Shown here: positions 56,188-64,000 of the stretch, in pieces
How positions within the stretch are numbered: the first letter of the stretch is position 1
Layout: the number at the start of each line of letters is the position of its first letter
Assembly: GCF_002835465.1 (NCBI RefSeq)
Contig: NZ_PIZM01000002.1
Location: 124,001 to 188,000 of the forward strand
Direction: 5' to 3'
Length of the DNA stretch: 64,000 bases
Source of the DNA: Psychromonas sp. psych-6C06
GTDB taxonomy: Bacteria; Pseudomonadota; Gammaproteobacteria; Enterobacterales; Psychromonadaceae
Program-made: the position numbers and the translations under genes
The notes under the pieces: model-generated
Database searches by the model: none
Told to the model about the DNA's origin: nothing
The model's input: only the letters and a program-made list of their open reading frames with translations

Positions 56188-56956
56188 TATGTTCCTTTAA
56201 ATAGTTAATCACACGATGCAAATCATCTGCAGTGTCTACTCCCGCAGGCGGAATTTCAACCGCTTGTTGTACATCTATTTTGAAACCGTGCCATAACACA
56301 CGCAATTGTTCCAGTTTTTCAATCGACTCGAGTGGCGAAACACTCAATTGTGCATACTGTTTTAAGAAGCTAACACGATAAGCATAAATGCCGATATGGC
56401 GTTGCAAGTAACTCGCCTCTGTACATCCTGATTGTTGATTTTCAATACTAAAGTTATCTCTATCCCAAGGAATAGTGGCGCGACTAAAATATAGTGCCAG
56501 GCCATTTTTATCACTGACCACTTTGACTGCATTCGGGTTAAATACCTCTTCAGGCTCAATAATTGGTGCACTTAACGTTGCTACACTCGCTTCACTGTTG
56601 CCGTGTAAGTTATTAGCAACTTGTGCGATAACTGAAGCAGGAATAAGTGGCTCATCGCCCTGTACATTAACAATGATATCTGAATCGGAAAACTCATATT
56701 TTTCGCACACCTCAGCAAGCCTATCGGTACCAGATTCATGATTTTTCGAGGTCATACAGACTTCGATATTATCAACAGTGGTTAATGCGTCAGCAATGCG
56801 TTGATCATCTGTGGCAACTATCACACGAGAAGCCCCGCTACTGAGTGCTTTTATTGCCACACGTTCAACCATCGTTTTACCTAAGATATCCGCAAGTGGT
56901 TTTGCAGGTAAGCGGGTCGATTGATAACGTGCAGGTATCACGACAATAAAAGACAT
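56177..56956 (-). CDS. kdsB: CMP-Kdo synthetase (3-deoxy-manno-octulosonate cytidylyltransferase)
   Basis: Activates Kdo for lipopolysaccharide inner-core synthesis. The 259-residue protein begins with the nucleotidyltransferase motif [14 protein letters not shown]. It contains [10 protein letters not shown] (about residues 98-107) and the conserved [11 protein letters not shown] near the C-terminus. GGAGATTT precedes the start. It is part of comEC-msbA-lpxK-ycaR-kdsB. Confidence 0.95.
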   Translation of the reverse strand: MSFIVVIPARYQSTRLPAKPLADILGKTMVERVAIKALSSGASRVIVATDDQRIADALTTVDNIEVCMTSKNHESGTDRLAEVCEKYEFSDSDIIVNVQGDEPLIPASVIAQVANNLHGNSEASVATLSAPIIEPEEVFNPNAVKVVSDKNGLALYFSRATIPWDRDNFSIENQQSGCTEASYLQRHIGIYAYRVSFLKQYAQLSVSPLESIEKLEQLRVLWHGFKIDVQQAVEIPPAGVDTADDLHRVINYLKEHNEH

Positions 56957-56959
56957 CGA

Positions 56960-57142
56960 TTAAATCTCCTCATCAGCAGTAATAGTGCGCGCACGCACAG
57001 CTAACAGTGCTGGAATGCCATCAACAATGGGATAAGCAAGATGATCAAACTTACAAATAAGTTCATTACTCTCTTTATTAAAACCCAGTTTACCTTTACA
57101 GACAGGGCAAGCAATAATATCAAGCAGTTTAACGTCGATCAT
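56960..57142 (-). CDS. ycaR: Trm112/YcaR family small protein
   Basis: A 60-residue protein with the Trm112 pattern: [16 protein letters not shown] (residues 6-21, CXXC) and [13 protein letters not shown]. Only two cysteines of the zinc-type site plus one later cysteine are seen. The start overlaps lpxK by 4 bases and it precedes kdsB by 3 bases. It is a conserved member of this operon; its role is not firmly known. Confidence 0.9.
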   Translation of the reverse strand: MIDVKLLDIIACPVCKGKLGFNKESNELICKFDHLAYPIVDGIPALLAVRARTITADEEI

Positions 57143-58101
57143 TTTAAATCCTTAATTTTTTGTAATAGTTGATGCGCAAAGTTATCCGGTAACTGCGCAT
57201 CAATAGGCAGATACCACCAGTTTGGTAATGCAAACTGGTGGCACTTCACCGCGTCTTTCTCAGTCATTAGTAATGGTAAAGCGGTTGAAAACTGGGCAAA
57301 ATCAGCTTCTTCATAGGCATGATGATCAGCAAAAGGGATCTGCTTTTCAATTTTATAATGTTGCCCGTACAAACTGTCAAAAAAGCGCTGTGGGTAACCA
57401 ATAGCAGCACAGCAATTAACCTTCACCAGTTTCGGTAAACAAGCCTCACGCCCATTAACAGGTTTACAAGGTTGAGGTGCAAGTAACATGGTTACTTCAC
57501 CCTCGGCAGCCTCACCATTGTTAACAATAAAATCAACCTCTTTCAAACGTGATAGTGGCTCTCTTAAGGGCCCCATTGGCATCAGCTTTTGATTACCAAA
57601 ACGACGTTGTCCATCAACAACAACAATCTCAATATCACGGGCTAATGCGTAGTGTTGCAGACCATCATCAGTGATAGTAATATCAATATCACACACTTCA
57701 TTGAGGTAGTTCACAGCATTAACACGGTTAGGATCTACCACGATTGGCACGCCTAAACGTTTATAAAGCATGACAGGCTCATCGCCAGCTTCCTTACCTT
57801 GAGTGTCTTCATTTAATAACAGCGGATAGCGATTACTTTTGCCACCGTATCCACGACTTACTATTCCGGGCTTATACCCTTCACTTATAAGCATTTCACA
57901 CAGCCAAATCACAAACGGAGTTTTACCATTGCCACCGACGGATATATTGCCAACGACAATAACCGGATGAGCTACCTGACTCTGCTTTTGTGAAGAAGCC
58001 TGCAATATAATGCGCCTTACTTTACTGACCACCAGAAATAATAATGAAAAGGGATATAATGCCCAAGCCCACCATGTTAAAGGCTGATACCAAAACGTCA
58101 T
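57139..58101 (-). CDS. lpxK: Tetraacyldisaccharide 4'-kinase
   Basis: Phosphorylates the lipid A precursor at the 4' position on the inner membrane. The 320-residue protein has an N-terminal membrane-associated helix, the P-loop [17 protein letters not shown] (about residues 50-66) and [19 protein letters not shown] (about 142-160). It shares one base with the msbA stop (TAATG). Confidence 0.94.
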   Translation of the reverse strand: MTFWYQPLTWWAWALYPFSLLFLVVSKVRRIILQASSQKQSQVAHPVIVVGNISVGGNGKTPFVIWLCEMLISEGYKPGIVSRGYGGKSNRYPLLLNEDTQGKEAGDEPVMLYKRLGVPIVVDPNRVNAVNYLNEVCDIDITITDDGLQHYALARDIEIVVVDGQRRFGNQKLMPMGPLREPLSRLKEVDFIVNNGEAAEGEVTMLLAPQPCKPVNGREACLPKLVKVNCCAAIGYPQRFFDSLYGQHYKIEKQIPFADHHAYEEADFAQFSTALPLLMTEKDAVKCHQFALPNWWYLPIDAQLPDNFAHQLLQKIKDLK

Positions 58102-59852
58102 TAGAGTTCACCTGATGCTTGTAGCTGATTCAAAGTGTGATATATATGTTTTTTATCCATAAGCTCGCTATGTGTGCCCGACTCAACAATTTCACCTTCA
58201 TCAACAACTAATATGTTATCTGCATGTTCAATAGTAGAGAGTCTATGTGCAATAACAATCGATGTTCTATTTTTTTGTAATTCATCGAGCGCGGCTTGAA
58301 TGTGCCTCTCTGATTCTGTATCTAATGCAGAGGTCGCTTCATCTAAAATAAGAATCGGTGCATCACGTAATAACGCACGAGCAATAGCTAATCGTTGTCG
58401 TTGCCCACCAGAAAGCAGTGCTCCATTTTCACCAATAATGGTATCTAACCCGTCAGGGAAGCCATTAATAAACTCCATAGCATGAGCGGTTTCTGCGGCG
58501 CGAATAATATCCTCGCGACTATATTTTTCAGTCGCAGCATAGGCAATATTATTAGCAATCGTATCGTTAAACAGGTGCACATTTTGCGAAACAACAGCAA
58601 CTTGTTGACGTAATGATTTCAGGGTGTAATCAGTAATATCAACACCATCAACTTTGATGCACCCCTTATCAAGATCGTAAAACCGTGTTAGCAAGTTTGC
58701 TATCGTTGACTTACCTGAGCCTGAACGCCCTACCAAGGCAAATGTTTGCCCTGCTTTTAAATTAAAACTAACATTATTTAAAGCTGGCTTTTCTGCGCTA
58801 GGGTAAGTAAACACAACACTATCTAATTCAATATCGCCCTTTGCACGTTTAATCTCTACAGAGCCTTCATCTTTAGCAACCGTGCTGTCCAGCATGGTAA
58901 ATAAACTTTTACTGGCTGCAATCCCTTTTTGAATTTCATTATTTACTTGGGTGATATTTTTTATCGGTTTCATTAGGCCCATCATGGCACTGATAATAAC
59001 CACAAATTTTCCAGCGGAAAGTGTTGCCATAATTTCAGGAAAAGTCGCTAAAAACAAAACGAATGCCAATGCTAAAGAAGCAATCGTTTGAATAATCGGG
59101 ACGCTAATCGCATTGGCACTCGCCATTTTCATATTTTGCGAACGCACAGTATTGCTGACACTATCGAACTTTTCTGCTTCGACTGTTTGCCCACCAAACA
59201 TCAAAACCTCTTTGTGTCCTTTTAGCATTTGCTCAGAAGAGGTGGTCACTAGCCCCATTGCATTCTGTAGATTTTTTCCTATTTTACGAAAGCGTTTACT
59301 AACAATACTAATAGCAATACCAACTAACGGAGCGACAATAAAAAACACCATCGATAGTTGCCAGCTTTGATAAAACATCATTGCAACCAACCCTATTAGC
59401 AAAGCCCCCTCCCGAAATATTTTAACTAAAGCATTACTGGCAGCGTTAGAGACTTGACTTGCATCGTAAGTAATTTTAGAAAGCAGATCACCAGTATTCG
59501 TTTTGTCAAAAAAGCTGATCGGTAACGCCATTAATTGACTAAATAACTGACGCTGTAATTTCATAACTACATGATTACCAACCCATGCCATGCAATAAGA
59601 GCTAAGAAAGGCAAAAATACCGCGAAATGCAATAACAATAACCACGAAATAGGGCATCATTTTTAAAATAGTGGGATCTTGTCCGGTAAAGCCATTGTCG
59701 AGTAATGGTTGTAGTGACCAGATGAGTAACATATCAACCGCAGCATAACCGACCATACCTACGATGCCAACAAACAATGCCAACTTAAAATTTTTGACAT
59801 AACCAACTAAACGTTTAAAAACCAACCAACCATCGTTTTCATTCTTTGTCAT
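58101..59852 (-). CDS. msbA: Lipid A export ATP-binding/permease MsbA
   Basis: ABC half-transporter that flips lipid A-core across the inner membrane. The 583-residue protein has six membrane segments in its first ~320 residues. The ATPase domain has Walker A GRSGSGKST, signature LSGGQRQR and Walker B ILILDEATSALD. The start overlaps the comEC end by 14 bases. Length matches E. coli MsbA. Confidence 0.95.
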   Translation of the reverse strand: MTKNENDGWLVFKRLVGYVKNFKLALFVGIVGMVGYAAVDMLLIWSLQPLLDNGFTGQDPTILKMMPYFVVIVIAFRGIFAFLSSYCMAWVGNHVVMKLQRQLFSQLMALPISFFDKTNTGDLLSKITYDASQVSNAASNALVKIFREGALLIGLVAMMFYQSWQLSMVFFIVAPLVGIAISIVSKRFRKIGKNLQNAMGLVTTSSEQMLKGHKEVLMFGGQTVEAEKFDSVSNTVRSQNMKMASANAISVPIIQTIASLALAFVLFLATFPEIMATLSAGKFVVIISAMMGLMKPIKNITQVNNEIQKGIAASKSLFTMLDSTVAKDEGSVEIKRAKGDIELDSVVFTYPSAEKPALNNVSFNLKAGQTFALVGRSGSGKSTIANLLTRFYDLDKGCIKVDGVDITDYTLKSLRQQVAVVSQNVHLFNDTIANNIAYAATEKYSREDIIRAAETAHAMEFINGFPDGLDTIIGENGALLSGGQRQRLAIARALLRDAPILILDEATSALDTESERHIQAALDELQKNRTSIVIAHRLSTIEHADNILVVDEGEIVESGTHSELMDKKHIYHTLNQLQASGEL

Positions 59853-62244
59853 CTATTTGTCCAATCGAAAAATCAGGGATAAGAGAGCGATGATACCAAT
59901 AAGGCGCAAGATCTTCTCTAAATGTTTGCATTTTAATGGCTTGGGGGGTTATTTGAAAGCGAATAAGCCCACTTAAACCACTATTTACCATTTTAACCGC
60001 TTGATTTTGATAGCGCTTAATCACCTCTGGAGCAGGAAAGCCCCAATGATTCATAAATCCGGCACTAAATACAACCCATTGCGGGTTCACCATTGCAATA
60101 AATGCATCACTTGATGAATGGCGACTACCATGATGTGGCGCTAATAATATATCGCTATTAAGCCTTTCAGGAAGCTCTTCTAGCAAACGCTTTTCCTGCC
60201 TTTTTTCAATATCCCCAGTCAACAAGATTGCCGTATTGCCATCAGACACGCTTAATACACAGGAGTTATTATTGTTATTTTTAGTTAAGTTCGTTGGCGA
60301 TAACACCTCTACCTGCAATTTACCTAATGACCATTTTTGTCCACGCTGACATAAAGAATAGTTACTCGATGTGGCTAATGGCTCTCCTGCCCATCGCTTG
60401 CCAATATCAACTTTCTGTTCAATCAATTCCGCCCCCCCTGCATGGTCAATATCACTGTGACTAATTACTAAATGATCTAACTTTGAAACGCCCAACTCGA
60501 TTAAAAAAGGAGATATTTCACTATCAACCATATTAAACCCAGAGGGATAACGTGCGCCTGTATCATATAATAGAGTCTGCTGATCACTGCGAATCAATAC
60601 CGATAACCCTTGCCCGACATCAATTACATCAACGAACCACGCCTCCTCACGCGAGGACTTAGAAAAGGCGACCAACCCCAACAATATAAAACAAAAAAGA
60701 TAGCCTAGCTTTTGCTGTATTCGGCCATGAAAATATAGCCAAACCATCAACATTAGCCCTCCCAAAAGCAACAGTAATGCTTGTCGCTCCTGCATTGAAA
60801 ACCATTGATAACTATCACTTAAAAGATGTGTAAATGTAAAAAAATAACTTAATAACTTATCTGCAATGGTAAATAATAATAATGCGAGCGGTGGGTAACC
60901 GATTGTGCTCAGGGTAGCCAATAAAACCAATGGAATAATAACCAATGAGAACAATGGAACGGCTAACAAATTAACGAATATTGCAGGTAGGCTTAATGCA
61001 GAAAACCCAGTTAACTGCAAAGGAAGCATCAATACGCTCAATCCTATTTGTAACAACAACAGCACTTTAAAATAATGAATCAGCCTATTAAACCTTCCCG
61101 TTTTTTGTTGTGCTTTTTTATAAATAGAGAGCGTAGGGAAAGCCCAAAATAATCCCATAATAATAACCACTGCACCAAAAGAGAGCCATAAACTCAAACT
61201 TAAAACCGCCAAAGGGTCCCACACCAACACAAGAAATAAAACCAACAGTAATATATCTTGCTTAGCACATTTACGTTTCAAGGATAAAATAATGACCGCA
61301 ACCATTAGCATTAAAAATGCACGCTGAGTGGGCAATGAAAAACCAGCTAAATAGGCATAATACCAAGCCCCTAAAAGCGCACAAAAATTTATTAAACGAC
61401 ATGAGAACCACCCCATCAAAGGAGCAGGTAAATACCGATTTACAATAAATTGAACGGCTAAATACAGTGCAGAAAAAAATAGCCCAATATGTAGGCCTGA
61501 AATAGCGAACAGATGAGAGATCCCCAAGTCCCTAATCAGTTTCTTTTCTTTAAAAGGAATCAACGACTTATCGGCAAATGAAAGCGCTAAAAGTAACCCC
61601 TGATGTGTAAATTGTGAGGTCAGTGATTGTACCTGTTGATAAAAACCAGCTCGAAAGGTAACTTTGGTATCGACAACTTCTAGATGTTTTTTAATATTTG
61701 CTTGATATCCCACATGCTCTGAATAGGACCACTTTTGGCGATCAAAACCACCAGGATTTGCACGGCCGTAGACAGGTTTCAGCTTCACTAAAAAACGATG
61801 TTTTTGACCTGCTTGTACATCTATCGTCGGTCGATACCAGCGCATTTCGAGCAGGGGCTTATAGTTTAAGTGATCAGTATCAATTTCAACTAATTTAGCT
61901 TTATAATAGCCACGATTTGCCTCACTAATTAATGAAACAATCTCCACAACTATGCTATGGTCTTGCCCGTCTACAAGCGATGCTACTCGATTGCTGTTTT
62001 GTATTGGCCTCTCTAGTTGCGATGAAAAAAAAGGTTCTCCCGTTAAAGTTAATGTTGTATATAAAGTAAAATAAAGCGCACTAATCGGAATGACTGCAAA
62101 AATACGTAGGCGAGGAATCAATAACAGTAGTAAACTAAGTAAAACAGATATCAACGCCTCATGAACATTAAGCAAATGTGGCCAAAACAGTGTGGAAATA
62201 AAAACAAATATTGATAACCACATAACAATACGCATTATTAACAT
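59839..62244 (-). CDS. comEC: DNA internalisation channel ComEC/Rec2
   Basis: Inner-membrane channel for single-stranded DNA uptake during natural transformation. The 801-residue protein has an N-terminal OB-like part and a competence domain with many membrane segments (about residues 210-510). A C-terminal metallo-beta-lactamase-like domain has HSDIDHAGG and HHGSRHSS motifs. The domain order is complete, so the gene looks functional. It heads the lipid A operon, as in related genera. Confidence 0.92.
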   Translation of the reverse strand: MLIMRIVMWLSIFVFISTLFWPHLLNVHEALISVLLSLLLLLIPRLRIFAVIPISALYFTLYTTLTLTGEPFFSSQLERPIQNSNRVASLVDGQDHSIVVEIVSLISEANRGYYKAKLVEIDTDHLNYKPLLEMRWYRPTIDVQAGQKHRFLVKLKPVYGRANPGGFDRQKWSYSEHVGYQANIKKHLEVVDTKVTFRAGFYQQVQSLTSQFTHQGLLLALSFADKSLIPFKEKKLIRDLGISHLFAISGLHIGLFFSALYLAVQFIVNRYLPAPLMGWFSCRLINFCALLGAWYYAYLAGFSLPTQRAFLMLMVAVIILSLKRKCAKQDILLLVLFLVLVWDPLAVLSLSLWLSFGAVVIIMGLFWAFPTLSIYKKAQQKTGRFNRLIHYFKVLLLLQIGLSVLMLPLQLTGFSALSLPAIFVNLLAVPLFSLVIIPLVLLATLSTIGYPPLALLLFTIADKLLSYFFTFTHLLSDSYQWFSMQERQALLLLLGGLMLMVWLYFHGRIQQKLGYLFCFILLGLVAFSKSSREEAWFVDVIDVGQGLSVLIRSDQQTLLYDTGARYPSGFNMVDSEISPFLIELGVSKLDHLVISHSDIDHAGGAELIEQKVDIGKRWAGEPLATSSNYSLCQRGQKWSLGKLQVEVLSPTNLTKNNNNNSCVLSVSDGNTAILLTGDIEKRQEKRLLEELPERLNSDILLAPHHGSRHSSSDAFIAMVNPQWVVFSAGFMNHWGFPAPEVIKRYQNQAVKMVNSGLSGLIRFQITPQAIKMQTFREDLAPYWYHRSLIPDFSIGQIDDKE

Positions 62245-62273
62245 CCGAATTCATTTATCAAAACACTAATTAT

Positions 62274-62783
62274 ATGCCTAAAAAATTAATTCAGCGTTTT
62301 TCGCCAAAGCCAGAAACCTTAAAAGCTCACCCCCACTTAAAATACTTTGGGGAAATATTACAAAACCCTAACCTATGGCACCTCAATAGACGAAGTGCTG
62401 CAGGCGCCGTTGCTATTGGTCTTTTTTGTGCTTGGATGCCGATTCCGTTTCAAATGTTATTAGCCTCGCTTTTGGCGATGTTCTTTTGTGTTAACTTACC
62501 ACTGTCTGTTGCATTAGTGTGGATTTCAAACCCGATTACGATGCCTCCACTGTTCTATGGTGCATATCGTTTAGGCGCTTCAATTTTAAACGAACCTATT
62601 AGAGAGTTTCATTTTGAATTATCATTTCATTGGCTGGCACATGCAATTGAAACGATTGCCCCTGCTTTACTTCTTGGTAGCTTTATCTTAGGAGTGATTA
62701 GTGCTGCTAGCGGTTACTTTATGCTTCGTATTTTATGGCGAATTAATATTGCTAATAAGTGGCAACGCCGAAATAAAAAATAG
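62274..62783 (+). CDS. DUF2062 family membrane protein
   Basis: A 169-residue protein with about three hydrophobic segments and the DUF2062 core RSAAGAVAIGLFCAWMPIPF (about residues 40-59), followed by LVWISNPITMPPLF. Function is unknown. It is divergent from comEC with 29 bases between starts, an arrangement common in this group. Confidence 0.87.
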   Translation: MPKKLIQRFSPKPETLKAHPHLKYFGEILQNPNLWHLNRRSAAGAVAIGLFCAWMPIPFQMLLASLLAMFFCVNLPLSVALVWISNPITMPPLFYGAYRLGASILNEPIREFHFELSFHWLAHAIETIAPALLLGSFILGVISAASGYFMLRILWRINIANKWQRRNKK

Positions 62784-62895
62784 AACTGTTAACCCCACTA
62801 CATATTTACCCACCTATCATCGTGTTTACTCGCTACATTGATTACCATTGCCCATATTCAATCAAAAAATACAATACCATTACAGAAGGTTAGAT

Positions 62896-63522
62896 ATGTC
62901 TCCATGGAAAAAAACACTGATAGCATCCGTGCTGTCGACAGTCTCTTTCACGAGCTACGCAGATTCACTACCTGTTGATGATTTTATCGCAATTAGCGCT
63001 TACTTAGGTGGAAGATACAGCGAAGATTTTAGTGTTGATGAAGCAGATCAAAGCGCAGAAATAGCAACAAGTTTTGCTCAAGCTATCGCACTCTCTTGGT
63101 ATTATGGGCGCAATACAGAAGGTGAACTTTTGTATAGTAACTCCAAACAAAATGTCACCATTAGCGGTGAAAACCAGCAAACAACCGATCTTTATACTAG
63201 CTATCTTCATTTTGGTGGACGTGTAAATTTTGTAGATAACGGTCCATTTTCCACTAGCTTAGGGCTTGGTGTCGGTGCGACCTTTTTAGTACCCGATGAC
63301 AGTATGTATGATAATGAAATAGCACTTTCAGGTAATATTACTGGTGGTATGCGTTATGAGTTAAATGATCAATGGGCACTAAAAGCTGACTTACGCTTTT
63401 ATGGTACAGTGATTAAAAATAATAGCTCCCTATTCTGTGGCGATGGAAAGTGTTTAATTCAGCTAGAGGGAGAGGTTTACGTACAAACTGAATTAATGGC
63501 AGGTGTTGAATATAAATTTTAA
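62896..63522 (+). CDS. Small outer-membrane beta-barrel protein
   Basis: It is 208 residues from MSPWKKTLIA at 62896, preceded by AGAAGG; the longest frame begins at 62848. A signal peptide ends TSYA. The remaining strands alternate polar and hydrophobic residues, with glycine/aromatic pairs, and the chain ends in phenylalanine (GVEYKF), the usual barrel signal. It resembles the OmpW/Omp_b-brl superfamily in size. Two cysteines (in LFCGDGKCL) may form a disulfide. The ligand is unknown. Confidence 0.8.
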   Translation: MSPWKKTLIASVLSTVSFTSYADSLPVDDFIAISAYLGGRYSEDFSVDEADQSAEIATSFAQAIALSWYYGRNTEGELLYSNSKQNVTISGENQQTTDLYTSYLHFGGRVNFVDNGPFSTSLGLGVGATFLVPDDSMYDNEIALSGNITGGMRYELNDQWALKADLRFYGTVIKNNSSLFCGDGKCLIQLEGEVYVQTELMAGVEYKF

Positions 63523-64000
63523 TGCTTAGTTAGCTTACCTAAGCTCAATGTAGGTTAATACAAACGTTATAATATTTGAATCAGAGTGATGGTTTTTAAT
63601 ATACAGTGACGTTAGTTTTGTGCAATTCAAGGCTAATTATCTAACAATAACGGACTATTGTTAGATAATTTAACCTAGAAGTCTGCGAAAAAAGCGACAA
63701 TGTATGACCTTGCTTATCCAGCACTGTTGTTACTTAAATGATACTAATCAAATTAAGTATGTGGTCTAAATTTTGTGCAGTAAAAGTGGCTTAACTAATG
63801 GCGAGATTTGACGTAAATAGTTGTTCACTTTTTGTAAATTTCTCTGAAGCGATAAGTGACTTTAACCAGTAAAACAGTTGCGCTATTTATTTCGTTTGGT
63901 CTTAATAAATAGCGTAACTCGATACACACAGCCCTTGCTACAGGAATAACAATTACTCTTCAAACCACTTATAAACCACACCAGCTATCAGAGCCCCAAC
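63523..64000. other. Right-hand non-coding end of the window
   Basis: 478 bases with no supported gene. Most is element copy B (63634-63917). The last ~80 bases may belong to a gene that continues beyond the window; too little is present to say. Confidence 0.5.
63634..63917 (+). repeat. Unnamed ~250-base intergenic element, copy B
   Basis: Related to copy A (15143-15405) by two conserved blocks: 89 bases at about 72% identity, and a ~20-base block 217 bases from the start of the first. It is bounded by two strong palindromes: a perfect 15-base stem at 63635-63670 (loop ACGGAC), and a 15-base stem with one G-T at 63877-63917. This layout recalls non-autonomous IS200/IS605-type elements with subterminal hairpins, but that is only a suggestion. 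Confidence 0.6.

Noticed and set aside
1-64000. Prophage, integron or intact insertion sequence
   Set aside because: No integrase, transposase, capsid, terminase or recombination-site pattern is present. The gene content is that of a stable chromosome.

Overview
This window looks like chromosome of a marine, cold-adapted gammaproteobacterium, most likely Psychromonas-like (Alteromonadales/Vibrionales neighbourhood). That placement is inferred from AT-rich DNA, the conserved blocks mrp/metG, ydiI-ydiJ, upp-uraA, cbb3 oxidase-fnr-uspE and comEC-msbA-lpxK-ycaR-kdsB, and a multi-copy tRNA-Asn array. No rRNA, CRISPR array, prophage or intact insertion sequence is visible.

Layout. Positions 1-8,111 (minus strand) are one end of a capsule locus: a lipoprotein, KpsD, KpsM, KpsE, then WecB and WecC, which make UDP-ManNAcA. 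A MntA/HepT-type toxin-antitoxin pair sits inside the export genes and is bracketed by short AAGGCTTGA-type repeats. Positions 8,791-15,058 hold gltX, tRNA-Ala and an AcrAB-type efflux pair. Positions 15,436-24,438 hold an unknown membrane protein, a DUF2164 protein, mrp, metG, two small unknown genes, a PEP-CTERM-type surface protein with an ice-binding-like look, and galU. Positions 23,154-33,195 hold an S1-domain protein, the ydiI-ydiJ pair and a second RND operon whose promoter region carries a near-consensus Fur box. Positions 33,956-37,256 hold upp-uraA and amtB. Positions 37,421-38,331 are a tRNA-Asn array made of three intact genes plus five tRNA fragments.

Positions 38,419-42,210 form a bufferin locus: an ECF sigma factor and its DUF3379 partner are divergent from a DUF2282 precursor, a DUF692 (MNIO) enzyme, a DUF2063 partner and a DoxX protein. 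This is a recently recognised copper-handling RiPP system. It lies next to the copper-dependent cbb3 oxidase genes ccoNOQP, ccoHIS, a TauE-like gene, fnr and uspE (42,965-51,994). The neighbourhood therefore combines copper uptake or buffering, a copper oxidase, a copper P-type ATPase and the oxygen regulator.

Positions 52,022-56,187 hold bcp and a three-gene set (lipoprotein, DUF350, membrane-anchored SpeE-like enzyme) of unclear role. Positions 56,177-62,244 are the lipid A/Kdo operon led by comEC. Positions 62,274-63,522 hold a DUF2062 gene and a small outer-membrane barrel gene. Two diverged copies of an unnamed ~250-bp intergenic element occur near 15.15-15.4 kb and 63.63-63.92 kb.

Family names come from recognising motifs by eye, without database searches. 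Start codons were moved from the longest reading frame where a ribosome binding site or a neighbour's end made a shorter start more likely.
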